This document shows positions 20,955-32,345 of a stretch of 64,000 nucleotides of DNA, in pieces. Below the pieces are notes generated by a model that worked only from the letters and a program-made list of their open reading frames with translations, ran no database searches and was not told where the DNA came from. Both the position numbers and the translations under genes were made by a program. The number at the start of each line of letters is the position of its first letter. Positions within the stretch are counted from its first letter, which is position 1. The DNA comes from Dama dama (lineage: Eukaryota > Chordata > Mammalia > Artiodactyla > Cervidae), in the NCBI RefSeq assembly GCF_033118175.1, contig NC_083694.1:43361608-43425607 (forward strand). The letters are read 5' to 3'.

Positions 20955-21432
20955 AGCCCTCAGTGACCCCGCCCCCTGGAATCCATGCCCTTGTAGGATT
21001 CCCTCCCCTCTGTGTGAGTTGGACCCCTGGCTCACTTCTTAGAAACAGATTCCAGCAGAATCCATAAAAAATCTGACTTGTGAGGTCAGATCCCAAAGCG
21101 ACACCCATGCTCTCTCCCTAAATGGTTATGCTAAAGCTGCCATGTTGGAGAGGCCATGTGGCAAGCACCCCATGTGATCTCTGGCCATCAGGCAGGAGGA
21201 ACCAAATCGTGCAGAACCGCACACACAAGCTTGGAAGTGGGTCCCGCCTCACTCGAGGCTCCAGATGGGTCTGCAGCCCTGGAAGACACCTTGGCTGCAG
21301 CCCAGTGAGACACGCTGAGGCAGAGCTGTCCTAAGTTCCCAACCCACAGAAATGGTGAAATGATAAATATTTGTTACTTTAAGACACTAAGTTTCTAGGT
21401 AAATTGTGATACAGCAATAGATAACTAAAACA
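20955..21432 (+). mobile_element. Old LTR-like repeat (same family as 10405-10962)
   Basis: 'ctggaatccatgcccttgta', 'gctgccatgttggagaggcc', 'gccctggaagacaccttggc', 'gttcccaacccacagaaatg', 'ttactttaagacactaagtt' and terminal 'cagcaatagataactaaaac'. Shares order and terminus with the copy at 10.4 kb. Confidence 0.65.
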
Positions 21433-21784
21433 GTGATGAGTAAACTTTTTCAGCACACAGACATGAGTCTGGGCTCTGAGCTTGGCCCATGCAACTTTTG
21501 ACTCTCATGATAACCATCCATTTAAAGGCTCTCCTCTGCTAAGTGTTGTGACATGAACCCCCATAGTTCTCTCTCCCCCTCCTCTCTGAAATGTGTTTAT
21601 CCAAGGATCATTTTTACAGCTGAGAAGGACATGAGACTTCGGACCATCACCCTGCACAACCACGGAAATAGAAGTGGGGAACAATTGGCTGTGTGTGTGC
21701 AGAGTCCAGGGCCATCTGGGTTCCTGGTGAGAGTCATAATAAAAACACCAATAACAACATGCCATCACTCTGTGGCAAACAGAA
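21433..21784. other. Unique noncoding DNA, ends at BovB
   Basis: Short; a 98-codon frame (21553-21849) runs from here into BovB and is not independent. Confidence 0.4.
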
Positions 21785-22397
21785 GAGGAAAAAGTGAAAA
21801 CACTGACAGATTTTATTTTCTTAGCCTCCAAAATCACTGTGGATGGTGACTGCAGCCACGAAATTAAAAGATGCTTGCTCCTTTGAAAGAAAGCTATGAC
21901 AAACCTAGACAACACATTAAAAAGCAGAGACATCACTTTGCAAACAAAGGTCTATATAGTCAAAGCCATGGTTTTTCTAGTAGTCATGTATGGATGGACC
22001 ATAAAGAAGGCTGAGCACCAAAGAATTGATGCTTTCAAACTGTGTTGCTGGTAAAGACTCTTCAGAGTCCCCTGGACTTCAAGGAGATCAAATCAGTCAA
22101 TCCTAAAGAAAACTAACCCTGAATATTCACTGGAAGGACTGATGCTGAAGCTGAAGCTCCAATACTTTGGCCACCTGACACTAAGAACTGACTCATTGGA
22201 AAAGATCCTGAGGCTGGGAAAGGTTGAAGGCAGGAGGAGAAGGGGATGACAGAGGATGAGATGGTTGGATGGCATCACCGACTCAGTGGACATAAGTGTG
22301 AGCAAACTACAGGAGATAGTGAAGGACAGGGAAGCCTGGCGTGCTGCAATCCATTGGGTTCCAAAGAGTTGGACATGACTTAGCACAACAACAAGCG
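21785..22397 (+). mobile_element. BovB LINE 3' end (ORF2 C-terminus and tail)
   Basis: About 610 bp, 5'-truncated. Conceptual reading gives the BovB ORF2 C-terminal region in broken frames: 'FYFLSLQNHCGW...' at 21808 and a 'LKLKLQYFGHL'-equivalent at 22146-22180. It ends 'gacttagcacaacaacaag' at 22378-22396. Stops and a missing 'gttgtgag'-type segment near 21995 show it is dead. BovB is an RTE element known for horizontal transfer among vertebrates; the copy here is ordinary. Confidence 0.92.
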
Positions 22398-22436
22398 CTC
22401 CACACACTTCAGCCACAACAGGAGTTTCCCTATTAT

Positions 22437-22530
22437 AAATTCCACTACACAGATGAGGAAACTGAGGCTGCTAATAAGTGGCAGAACTGGGATTCAGATC
22501 CAATCTGGCTCACAACCACCACGCACTTCA
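22437..22530 (-). mobile_element. MIR fragment, minus
   Basis: 'cactacacagatgaggaaac', 'gaggctgctaataagtggca', 'gaactgggattcagatccaa': the complement of the MIR core. Confidence 0.75.
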
Positions 22531-22554
22531 GCATGCAGTCTCTAAACTGATCCC

Positions 22555-22795
22555 AGTAGTCTCAAACTCAGCACTGCTGACACTTGGGGCTGGATGATTC
22601 TTTCATATGAGGGGCTGTCCTGGGCATCGCAGGATGTTTACCAGCATCTAAGCAGCATTTACCTCTACCTGCTGGCTGCCAGTAGCAAGCTTCCTCCCTC
22701 CCACCAGAAATGTCCCCAGACATTGTCAAATGTCCTGGGCAGAGAGGGGGAGGGGTGTGCCAGAGTTACACCCTGTTGAGAACCACTGTTCTCAT
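22555..22795 (-). mobile_element. MER5A (hAT-Charlie MITE), minus
   Basis: Near full-length. Its ends correspond to 'caaactcagcactgctgaca' on the left and 'tgttgagaaccactgttctc' on the right. The interior has 'ggggctgtcctgggcatcgc', 'aggatgtttaccagcatcta' and 'tgtccccagacattgtcaaa'. Ancient non-autonomous DNA transposon. Confidence 0.85.
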
Positions 22796-23519
22796 GGGAA
22801 AAATCAGCACAATCTCTAAGACCCATCAGGGTGACCCTGTAAATGGTTCTGCTCATGGTCCCACTAGCCTTATGAGTCAGAAGAACAAATAGGCCTTCCA
22901 CTCAGACAGACAGGGTCTGACTCCCCACTTGGGAAGGTCCTCCAGCCTCAACCTCCCTGTACCCACCTAGACACGCCATCAAAGGTGGTATGTCTGTGTT
23001 GAGGGCAGCTCTTCGGCATCAAGAGCAGCTGTGCCTCCCCACCCAGGCTCATCCAGGCTCCACACACACTGGGCACAAATGAAGAAATCCAGGGACCTCC
23101 CTCCCTTCTAGGATGGGCCCATCATGGGACCCCCAGGGGCCCTCTAGAGCCTTACAATCATTTATGCCAAAGCCATCAATTAACCACTCCCTCCATGATT
23201 CCAGGATAGGAAACGTCCAAGTGTTGAGTCTTCTGTCTGCCATCAGGGCGCACCATTCCCCCACCCAAACTCACAGTTTTCTGATTGAAATTCACCCTTA
23301 CAAATGTTGCTGTGCTGTTTTTCCCAATGAAATCAATAGAATCCAATTGATCTTGGCCCCATTTTGCATTCTTCCTACAGCTCTGTGATGGGAGGGGAGC
23401 AAGTGCATGAGTACACGCACATACAAACACACACACACACACACCCCCCAGGTGCTCCCGAGCACTCTCTGGGAATCACACTAGTTATCTCAGACACGCG
23501 TGACTTGTCTCTCCAATTG
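22796..23519. other. Unique noncoding DNA
   Basis: A CA microsatellite lies at about 23423-23446. No other element recognised. Frames of 70-90 codons are unsupported. Confidence 0.45.
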
Positions 23520-23616
23520 GATTAGGGGCCATGTTTTCCAACGCCTTTGTAACTGCACAGTGCCTAGTACAACCCATGCATGCAGCAGGCACTCAAGAGA
23601 GGCTGGTTGAATGATG
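23520..23616 (+). mobile_element. L2 3' end
   Basis: 'gattaggggccatgttttcc', 'gcacagtgcctagtacaacc', 'ggcactcaagagaggctggt' and 'tgaatgat': a decayed L2 terminus. Confidence 0.65.
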
Positions 23617-24110
23617 CTCGGCACCCTGGAATTGCATTTCAACGCCCACTCTCCTGGCCCCACCTGCTATTCAGCATCCCTGACAAGACAGACTGCCCCT
23701 GATGTTTCCACGCCACCTCCCCTGAGACAGCACTTCAGTCTGCACCTTTGTGATACCATCTCATACTCAGAGTTCACAAGACCACTATCACAAACCGGAT
23801 CGAACCCAGGCACCTCCCTGAGTCACAACCAGAGAGTCAAGATACTAAGTCAGCTGCCTGTTGGAAGCCACTTCCCAAGCCAATTAGGGATAATTTTAGG
23901 AGAGTAGGTACATGAGATGCAGCGTCAAATGCTCCCTTCTGAAAGGAAGGCTTACCATAGGATCAACTTCTTCAGAGCAGAAGTCTCGCTGGAAAATTAT
24001 AATGAATACTTGACGGTGCAGAGAAAACTGTTCCACGGGGTTATAAATACTCCCAAGTGTCCCACTATTCCGGGTGGTTAAAAAATTATTTTCAAGCACT
24101 AAAGATACTG
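23617..24110. other. Unique noncoding DNA
   Basis: Nothing recognised. Confidence 0.4.
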
Positions 24111-24236
24111 AAGTTGGGGGAAAAAACCTCAACTGTGAGTCAGAAAGACCTGGGCTGTGGTGCAACTTCCATGGCTGATTAGCTGAGTGACCTTGGGTGG
24201 GTCACATAATCTCTAAGACTCAGTTTCCTGGAGCTT
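24111..24236 (+). mobile_element. MIR SINE
   Basis: 'agaaagacctgggctgtggt', 'gctgagtgaccttgggtggg', 'gactcagtttcctgg': MIR core in plus orientation. Confidence 0.75.
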
Positions 24237-24289
24237 AGGGAAGTGGCTGGATGGCTGGGTGGGAGAAAGAAGGGCTTTGTTTAATACAC

Positions 24290-24333
24290 GACTCTCTCTC
24301 CCTCTGGCTCTCTCTTGCTCTCTCTCTCTCTGC
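24290..24333. repeat. CT-rich simple repeat
   Basis: An interrupted (CT)n tract with 'ctctctctctctctctg' at its right end. Confidence 0.9.
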
Positions 24334-24365
24334 CCAAGATTTGTCCATTTTGCAGGGCTGTTAAA

Positions 24366-24499
24366 GATCCCCTGGAGGAGGGCATAGCAACCCACTCCAG
24401 TATTCTTGCCGGGAAAATCCCATGGACAGAGGAGCCTGGCGGGCTGCAGTCCATGAGGGTCGCAAAGAGTCGGACACGACCGAAGCGACGGAGCACGAG
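24366..24499 (+). mobile_element. Bov-A (headless) SINE
   Basis: Starts at 'gatcccctggaggagggcat', just after where a tRNA-like head would end, and finishes 'cgaccgaagcgacggagcac'. It retains CpGs ('gtcggacacgaccgaagcga'), which suggests relative youth or low methylation decay. Confidence 0.88.
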
Positions 24500-25079
24500 T
24501 AAATATGAGGATTAAGGGCCCAGATCTGAAGGGGCTTTGCAAGTTATCGACAGCCTGTGAGGCACTCAGAAACCTTCCGTACCAGTGCGTGGTCTGTGCT
24601 CCAAGCAGTTTGACAAATTAACATAACATAAAAGAAATTGGATAGCTAGAAACTGCAAATAAAAATTGAAGCTGTAGTTAACCCTTGGCTGCGAGCATTT
24701 ACAGATAGGAAAACAAGCACCTCCTAAAACTCCATGAGAAAACCCAAAGTTATGCTAAAATCGACTCTGAAACATGTGCATTTAGAATTCTTTCACCAGG
24801 CTATGTACCCTCATCAGCTTTGGTTTGGGCGCCTCTTAAATCCTGTTGCAGCTCTTGAACAAACAATAAACATTTCAAAGCCACAGTCAGACGCTCCTTG
24901 GAAAGGACCCCAGACCTGCCCTCTCTGCTCACCCGCCTCACTACGCCCATCTCAGTGCCCCAGTGCCCAATGTCATGAACTGGGAATGCAGAAGAAAACC
25001 CCAGCAGACTCGTGGAATTCTCCTAAACTGATGGCCGTGTTACTCCTGAGAATTCAGATACTTCTCTGAGAAGATGAAG
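24500..25079. other. Unique noncoding DNA
   Basis: A 111-codon frame (24734-25069) lacks recognisable features. No repeat called. Confidence 0.4.
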
Positions 25080-25400
25080 CCCTAACTCTCTGGCAGGAGG
25101 TAAACTCACAAAGCAATGACCTTAACTTTGTAAATTAATTCCAAAGCACAATTGTTTTCGATCTTCATTTAAAGTCAGCCTTTGTTAATCTAGATTTAAT
25201 GACATAGGAAATGGAAATTCCCTTAATAAAATAAGTTATGAATATTTATTGTCCCATTTTACCTGAAAAATTGAATAATTCATCAATTAACTTTACTATT
25301 AATTATTTAATGCAAAATTAATAAACTGCGAAACTCTTACGTACCCCTGCAGACCCTCTGGCGCTGGGTAAGAAAATTAAACACCAGAGAAATGGCGTGA
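25080..25400. promoter_or_regulatory. Candidate conserved noncoding element (AT-rich)
   Basis: Contains 'aactttgtaaattaattcca', 'gcctttgttaatctagattt' (SOX-like plus HNF1-like half-sites), 'catcaattaactttactatt' and 'aattatttaatgcaaaatta'. Sharp AT-rich island, repeat-free. Inference. Confidence 0.3.
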
Positions 25401-26034
25401 CTGTGGGTAATTCCAGACATACCCCGATGGGATATAGGGGGTTACAGGTGGAATTTTTCTCCAAGAGGAAGAATTCTCACCTTGGAATGCTGTACCACAG
25501 CCGGAAAAAAAAAAAAAACTCAAAGTTTGGTGATTATTGCAAAATAGTGTTTCTCTTGTGCATCCGCCCGTCACCATCACCATCATCATCAATGCTTTTT
25601 TCACACGTTCGTGGATGGACTGTGATGTGAAGCCATCCCAGCCACAGATCCCCTCGCCCTGGAGGTCCCGTCCGCCCCCGTGGTCTCAGACAGGACCCCA
25701 GTGTGAGGAGGATGGAAGGAGGGGGAAACAAAGTACAAGGGACAGAGGGACAGGTGACGGGGTAGGGGGGTGGGGGGTGACATCAGCTAAAAGCTGAGCA
25801 GTGACATTAGGGAGAACCAAAGCTTTGACTCACTGAACACCCAGCTCACCATGGAGCCTGGCTCACTGAGAGCTCTTCTGACTCTCCAAACTCAGAAGGT
25901 CTGTCCCTGTAAGTAACAGGACTCTGATACTTTCCACTAGATGGAGACTCGGTCTTTTCATCATTAAAATGGGCATTCACAGACACCAGCGCAGGCACCC
26001 TCCTGTTTCTCCCCTTCCAGTTCTTTCTCCACCT
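25401..26034. other. Unique noncoding DNA
   Basis: An A-run lies at about 25504-25518. Opposite-strand frames compete. No element named. Confidence 0.4.
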
Positions 26035-26329
26035 CCAATGTGCCCAGGACGAGGCTATCATCATACCTGCTCACTTAACTGCCTCACTCAAAACCCTCCC
26101 ATGGGGGTCCTCACTATCCAGCACTGTCCCTGAACCCTGAGCTTGGTCTCCATGCCCCTCCCTAACCTCACCCCCACCCGCTCCTCCCCAGCTTCACTAC
26201 CTGGGCTGCAAGGACCTCCTGTCTACTCCTACACTCTCCTGCCACCTTCCCTCCTCAGATCTGTACAGACTCCTCCAGCACGGCCAGGAACAACATGCTT
26301 GCCTTCTGCCCCCATCATCCCACCCAGCA

Positions 26330-26370
<41 letters not shown>

Positions 26371-26580
26371 ATCCTTCAGGTCTCCATCCAAAGCTCAGGA
26401 AGGCAGTCTGACCATCCCCCCACCCTGCCTGCTGGAGAGGCGGCCTCTCACTGCACCCTTGCAGCATCGCCATCGGTGTAAACCATCCGTCTCATTCACG
26501 ACTCCATCCCTGAAGCCCAGCATAGCACCTCGCACACCGTGAAGAACCAGAAAGTATCCACGGAAGAAACAGATGAACAG
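26035..26580 (+). mobile_element. L2 LINE 3' region
   Basis: 'cactcaaaaccctcccatgg', 'ctaacctcacccccacccgc', 'ggccaggaacaacatgcttg' and 'catccttcaggtctccatcc' follow L2 ORF2/UTR order. The 'agcacctcgcaca' stretch near the end is the decayed terminus. A CA microsatellite interrupts it. Confidence 0.7.
26328..26369. repeat. (AC)n microsatellite in L2
   Basis: About 19 AC units between 'cagcacaa' and 'ccatccttcagg'. Its position inside an L2 shows it arose after L2 insertion. Confidence 0.95.
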
Positions 26581-27394
26581 AGCAGACCAACAGCATGAGA
26601 GGTGACCACCAGATTCAGGAATAAAAGGTTCACATGCAACCTCACGTGAGAAGACAATGCACCTGCAAAGAGAGCACCATCAACCCCCAGATCCAGGGGC
26701 AGCATCTCCCAGAGTGGGTGGACAGAATTAATTATGGCCAGCCCGTGACACGGAGGTAGGAGAGCGGCATGCGGGTGTGTGTGGGTGTGTGTGGGTGTGA
26801 ACACATGTGGAAATAGCACATATCCCTGTGCAGGCCAAGCGCCAGCGTAGGGTGACCTGTCTCCTCTGCTCTTGCTCCTCCATTGCTGAACATGTTTTGT
26901 GATTTCCTAATTTCATTGTCTTCTTCTCCAGCTTTCCCATATGCCTGGCAGGGCTCTGGTCTCCCTGACACTTCAGCCTAAGTCCCAGCTGCCCTTCTGT
27001 GTACAAATCCAGTTCCACCACAGTCAGAAAGTTCCTGTTCTTGAAGATTTCTAAAAAAATAAAAATAGAAAACAAGATCCCAAATTCCTACAGACCTGGT
27101 TAGGGCCGTGATGGGAATCACAAAGCAGCCAGTTGCGAAGCACCTTGCCCAGCAAGCAACTATCCCAGCCACAGGCTCCCCTCTGCCCCCTGGAGTCACC
27201 TCAAATTAAACAGCTCAATCAACCCTAAGTTCCATCCATCCCAGATGAGCTCAGGGCTGCCAGGAGAGAAGAATTCCTCTCTTCTAAGAGAAATTTTCCT
27301 CCACCCAAAATATTCCCATGGTCCATCTTATTAAATCATTGAATAAAAAGAAGGAAAGTTCTCCCAGAAAATTTTTTCTCTTACAAGACGGCCA
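26581..27394. other. Unique noncoding DNA with a GGTGTGTGT tract
   Basis: A short tandem of 'gggtgtgtgt' lies at about 26774-26800. Overlapping frames of 79-115 codons are unsupported. Confidence 0.4.
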
Positions 27395-27962
27395 TGAAAT
27401 GGACAGTGTGGGGAATATAGTCAATAATTATTTAATATCTCTGTATGGTGACATATAGTACTAGACACTGTGGTGATCAGTGCAAAACATATAGAAATAT
27501 TGGCTCACAGCGCTATGAAACAGGAAGTAACGCAGTGCTGCAGGCTGATTCTACTTCAAAAACAAACAAACGAACTCACGAAAAATGAGATTCGAGTCGT
27601 GGTTACCAGAGGTGGGGAGTTGGGCTCAGGGGGGAATTAGAGGAACGTGGTCAAAAAGTACAAACGTCCAGTTATTGAATAAAAAAGTGCTAGACATGTA
27701 AAGTACATGATAAAAATAATTAGCACTGCTCTAGGTTATATACGAAAATTGTTAAGAGAGTAAATCCCAAGTTATCATCACAAGGAAAATTGTTTTCTGT
27801 TTCTTTAATTTTGTATCTACTTGAGATGAAGGATGTTCACTAAAGTTACTGTGACAACCACTTCATGAAGTATGTAAATCAAATCTTATGCCATATGCCT
27901 TAAACGCATACAGTGCTGTGTGTCGACTATATCTCAATAAAACTGGAAGACACAAAAGAAAA
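27395..27962 (+). mobile_element. Old L1M 3' end
   Basis: L1 3' UTR landmarks: 'gtggggaatatagtcaataa', 'tctgtatggtgacatatagt', 'ggttaccagaggtggggagt', 'aaaagtacaaacgtccagtt', 'cacttcatgaagtatgtaaa' and terminal 'gactatatctcaataaaact' plus A-rich tail. Plus orientation. Confidence 0.75.
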
Positions 27963-27983
27963 AAACAACTCAAGTGACCAAGT

Positions 27984-28275
27984 ATGTGTTGTGTATGCAT
28001 GTGTGGGGTGTTGTGTATTTGTATATGTTGTGTACTTAGGTATATATGTACAAGTGTCCATGTGTGTACTGTGTATTTCTGAATGTGTATATGAGTGTTG
28101 TGTGTACATATGTATACACCTGTTTACATGTGTGTTATGTTGTGTATCTCCACGCATGTCTGTGCATATGTGTGCATGTGTGTTGTGTGTATGTATGTAT
28201 GTGCTTCTGTGTACATGTGTGTCTGTGCACGTCTGTATTGTGCATTTGTACATGTGTGTATGTGTATAAACATAC
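27984..28275. repeat. TG-rich imperfect tandem repeat
   Basis: About 290 bp of 'tgtgtatgt/tgtgttgtg' variants directly after the A-rich tail of the L1M copy. It lacks a clean period. Frames of 118-141 codons across it are simple-repeat translations. Confidence 0.9.
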
Positions 28276-28902
28276 ACCATACAAAGCAAACACTCATGTG
28301 GAAAGCAGGATACACAGTAGAGTTGGAGAACTAAGAAAGATATTCTTCCTTTGTTTTTGGCTTATTTTGAATTTTTTGAAGCCCCACAATAAAAGACTAG
28401 ACAATCTAAGAATAGCAAAGATAGTACTACCTCTTAGCCAGAGTGAGAACAGTGGGAGAATCTCCAGCTGATTTGAGAATTACTCATCACACAGAAAATG
28501 ATGAGCTGCAGAAGTGATCTGTTCTGAGAATACGACTTCCAGCCTCCCGACCCCACCAGACAGCCCCTCTCCCCGCAGCCAACATCGATTTATTAGATCA
28601 GAACTGACCGAGGGCAAATACCAGACACCAATCCAGATGAGTTACAGAAACACCAGACAATCCTAATTTTCCAGATTCAGGAGAAGGAAGTGAAGATGAT
28701 AATAAACTGGTAGGCCCCAGAAAGAAAGCAAGACTCCAGTCAATGGACTCTCTGGCAGGGTAGGTAAACACCGATGCATTTGTGCTACTTCATTCTCAGA
28801 AACAGTCTTTACTGCCGGGTTGCTCTGCTTACAGATGCCAGCAGGCATCCCTGGGGTGAGGAGTCTCCGGCAGGGTGTCTGCACCCCAATTTGCATCACG
28901 GG
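28276..28902. other. Unique noncoding DNA
   Basis: Nothing recognised. Confidence 0.4.
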
Positions 28903-29124
28903 CGTGAGTGCTAAGTTGCTTTAGTCATGTTCAACTCTTTGAGATCCTTTGGACCACAGCCAGCCAGGCTCCTCTGTCCATGGGATTCTCCAGGCAAAAA
29001 TACTGGAGTTGGCTGCCATGCCCTTCTCCAGGAGATCTTCCAGACGCAGGGACTGAACCCATGTCTCTTACATCTCCCGCATTGGTAGGCAGGTTCTTTA
29101 CCACTAGGGCCACCTGTGAAGCCC
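28903..29124 (-). mobile_element. Bov-tA SINE
   Basis: Full-length, minus. The head end 'ccactagggccacctgtgaa gccc' belongs to the variant with an extra 'tctcttacatctcccgcatt' block in the tRNA-like part. Confidence 0.92.
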
Positions 29125-29586
29125 GGCAGCCCATGTGAGAAGCACCCTGCCTGGAGACTAGGACAACTGTGGAAGACACCTTCATAGCCAGGTAGACATA
29201 AAAGGCATCAAGGTTCCATTATCAGGTGACATGCATGGCATACTGGATGGCCCCGGAAGCCCCCCAGGACTCACAAAATTCCACGCAGGGAGAGGCCATG
29301 CACCTTGCACCAACACCAGGAATGGCTCTGAGCCAGGGTTGCTGCATTGACGTGAGCGTAGTGTTGTTGGAGCTACTGGCTTTGGAGTCACCTCCCTGCA
29401 CCCAAGAAGCCTGTGCATCCCAAGGACAGGGTTTCCTGGGTCCTGACTGGCTGTGCATTTAGAAATCTGAAAACTGCATTGTGAGGCATTTCTTTTTACA
29501 GACTAAAACAAGAGAAAGAGAAAAAGCAAGACAGTGAGACAGCAAGAAAAACAGAGTGAGCCTAAGAAGAGGAGAGAGAAAAAACA
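29125..29586. other. Unique noncoding DNA
   Basis: Frames on both strands of about 78 codons mirror each other and are not credible. Nothing else recognised. Confidence 0.4.
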
Positions 29587-29801
29587 GAGGTGGCACTAGT
29601 GGTAAAAGACCTGCCTGCCAGTGCAAGAGACATGAGACCCCGGTTCGATCCCTGGGTCGAGAAGATCCCCTGGTGGAGAGAATGGCAACCCACTCCAGTA
29701 TTCTTGCCTGGGGAATCCCATGGACAGAGGAGCCTGGCAGGCTACAGTCCATAAGGTCACAAAGAGTCGGACATGACTGAAGCGACTTAGCACACACACA
29801 C
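29587..29801 (+). mobile_element. Bov-tA SINE
   Basis: Head 'gaggtggcactagtggtaaa' with an intact B box 'ggttcgatccctggg' at 29642-29656. The body retains CpGs ('gagtcggacatgactgaagc') and it has a '(ca)n' tail. Looks comparatively young. Oriented opposite to the copy 460 bp upstream. Confidence 0.93.
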
Positions 29802-30600
29802 AGTTCTCCATCAGAAGGGCTGAGCAGTGGTCAGCCAGGAAGACAGGGTTTCTTGACATGAAGACAGCATCGCACCTCTGATCCAGTGACAGCAGAGGGA
29901 TGACCACGGTGTAAACCCACAATGACAGAGCAAAGGGTGATGGAAATGGGAGGGGGTCAGGGATGTTAACACACTCTAGAGAGACGAACAAGCAGATGGG
30001 GTGTGCATAGCCAACACCGCAGAGTAGAAGCAAAGCCCACCTGCTGCCTAGAGGCCACCAGTAAAAACAAGTCAGTTTGCCTTCAGAGCCCCAGGAAGAC
30101 CCATGCACTGGGAGCATCAAGTACTGGAGAAGCAGAGACTCGGGAAGGGAGGGAGGAAGAAGAGGCTCAGGCCTGTGCAGGGAACAGATAGACCCTCCCA
30201 GGGCCCTACGTACCCCACCTGGCCTCTGCCCCCACTGGAGGCACATTTCTTCTTGCACAAAAGGACCCCAAAAGACCCCAGACTTGAGACAGCAGAGGAG
30301 AAGCAGGCAACGCAGATGTAAACCAGGAGAATTCATGACTTGATGGTGAAATTGCAAGCGCCCTTCCTGCCCGATTCCCAGACCCCTAGCAGCCAAGCCC
30401 AAACCACCAGGCACCTGCGGAGAGATCCTTTGCTGGAGAACCTGAAAGACCTCTGCAGACGCCAGCATCTAGAGATGCAGACTCTAGAATCCCCCCACCG
30501 GAAGCTGGCTGCCTCCACTGATGAGCCCACTGACGAGAAGCAGAGTGAGAGGACAAACTCTCCTTTAGCAAACAGGGAAGTCAGAAGATAACATCTGAAA
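29802..30600. other. Unique DNA containing the window's longest open frame
   Basis: A minus-strand frame spans 29596-30468 (290 codons). Its last roughly 70 codons are the antisense of the Bov-tA at 29587-29801, so any protein would be part SINE. The remainder is Leu/Ser/Pro/Cys-rich without a domain I recognise. A shorter plus-strand set of frames overlaps it. I do not call a gene. Confidence 0.4.
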
Positions 30601-31020
30601 CTGACAAATCAAGAAAGAGCAGAACAAACATTGAAAAGTCAGGAGGTAAATATCAGAACGAAAAGAAGTGGGCATTCCTGGGAAGTGGGATTGAGCTGTA
30701 GAGCAGAGGGTGGCTACTTCTTACAAGCCTTTTCGGATCATTTGATTGATTAAACTACATGCATGTGTGCTAAGTCACTTCAGTCCTGTCTGACTCTGTG
30801 ACCCCACGCACTGTAGCCCACTATGCTCCTCTGTCCATGGGATTCTCCAGGCAAGAATACCAGAGTGGGTTGCCATGCCCTCTGCCAGGGGATCTTCCCA
30901 ACCCAGAGATTGGACCCAGGTCTCCTGCATTGCAGGTGGATTCTTTACCACTGAGCCACCAGGGAAGCTTCAGATGTCTGTGTATTTGAGTTTAAAAATA
31001 AAAAGAGTAAAAGGAAGCAG
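30601..31020. other. Old A-tailed repeat candidate split by a Bov-tA
   Basis: Sequence left ('tacttcttacaagccttttc') and right ('gtttaaaaataaaaagagta') of the SINE looks like one interrupted A-rich 3' end. Name unresolved. Confidence 0.3.
30768..30968 (-). mobile_element. Bov-tA SINE
   Basis: Full-length, minus, ending 'ctgagccaccagggaagc'. No clear target duplication seen. Confidence 0.92.
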
Positions 31021-31875
31021 AGGCTGGAGTCAGAAGCCGGCAGCTGCCTAACCCAGTGAGACACAAGACACAAACACCCACTCCCCCTCTCTGCTCCCTC
31101 CCAGGAAACAGAACCTGGACTTGCACTCCTGGCTCCAGGAAGTGAGGAGGAAGGTGGAAGTTGGCAGGACACAAGAGGACACACGAACCCCAGAGTGTGA
31201 CAAACGCCCCATGCCCACTCGCAAAAAGGGCAGTCACTTAAGGCTGTGCAGCCAGAAACCTGAAGGAAGCCCTGGTTTACTCCCAAGGGCACCAGGGACC
31301 GGGGTTCTAGGCTGCCAGGACGCCTGCCTCAGCCCCCTTCCTGGGCACTGAGGGGGATCGGTGGCCTCCCCATCTCCTCTGGCTTTGACACTCTGCATCC
31401 TGTGATTCTGGGAAACGCACCAAAATCTGGGGCAGTCCCACTTTGATACCGTCGAGACACCAGACATTTTATCAGGATCCAGGTCACAGCTTCATCCCTA
31501 CCTCATTCAGAAACTTATCCCAACTACTGGGGCCCCCAAGGCACATGCCCTCCAGGAGGCCAGGGGCGCTGAGGCTCCTCAAGAGACCTGAGCCAGCAGC
31601 CGCCACCCACAGCTACTTTTGTTCTTTGGTTAATGATAAGAGTTTGGACTTTGTCAGGAATTTGCTCAGTGCGTTAGGAAATGCTGAAATGGATGTAACA
31701 TGACACATCGTTATGCTAATTTGATAGCAGGTTCCCCAGTTCAGTAGAATGCAAAGGTCACCACAATGAAACCGTGGCCGACTTGGGTTATTTCTTCTTT
31801 TACAGAAGGACAGAGTCCCAGAAATGATCTATTTATAGAGCAGACCTCCCAAACTCTGTTCCTCCATAGTACCTG

Positions 31876-31877
<2 letters not shown>
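31021..31877. other. Unique noncoding DNA
   Basis: GC-rich, with several short overlapping frames and no recognised element. Confidence 0.4.

Positions 31878-31908
<31 letters not shown>
31878..31908. repeat. (CA)n microsatellite
   Basis: About 15 CA units between 'acctgcta' and 'aaagacc'. Confidence 0.95.
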
Positions 31909-31912
<4 letters not shown>

Positions 31913-31972
31913 ACCAATCCCTAACTCCCCACTCTGCCTGACTGGACACAGCTACAGAGGCAGCTCAGGGAA

Positions 31973-32345
31973 TCTTTTTTTTTTAATTGTTGTAAAATAT
32001 ATATAACATAAAATTTTCCTTTTATAAGTGCACAGTTCAGTGACATTAAGTACTGATAAATCTACATTGTCGTGCAGCCTGCACCACCATCCACGCACAG
32101 AACGTTTTCATCCTCCCAAACTGAATTCTGTCCCGTCAAACACTAACTTCTCGGCCCCCAACACAGCTGCTGGCAACAACCATTCTACTCACTGCCTCCA
32201 TGAATCTCACAGCTCTCAGCATCTCCTATAAGTGGAGTCAGGCAGTATTCACCCTCTTGTGGCTGGTTTATTTCACCGATCAGAATGTCCTCAGAGTTCA
32301 TCCATGTTGCTGTCTGTATCCGAACTCCACTTCTTTTTAGTTCTG
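31973..32345 (-). mobile_element. Old L1M 3' UTR, minus
   Basis: The complement of L1M terminal landmarks: 'ttgttgtaaaatatatataa', 'agtgcacagttcagtgacat', 'ctggcaacaaccattctact', 'ataagtggagtcaggcagta' and 'cagagttcatccatgttgct'. Begins with a T-run equal to the poly(A) tail. Confidence 0.8.

Noticed and set aside
27913..28471. 118-141-codon frames, Cys/Tyr/Val-rich, resembling membrane proteins
   Set aside because: Direct translation of the TG-rich repeat.
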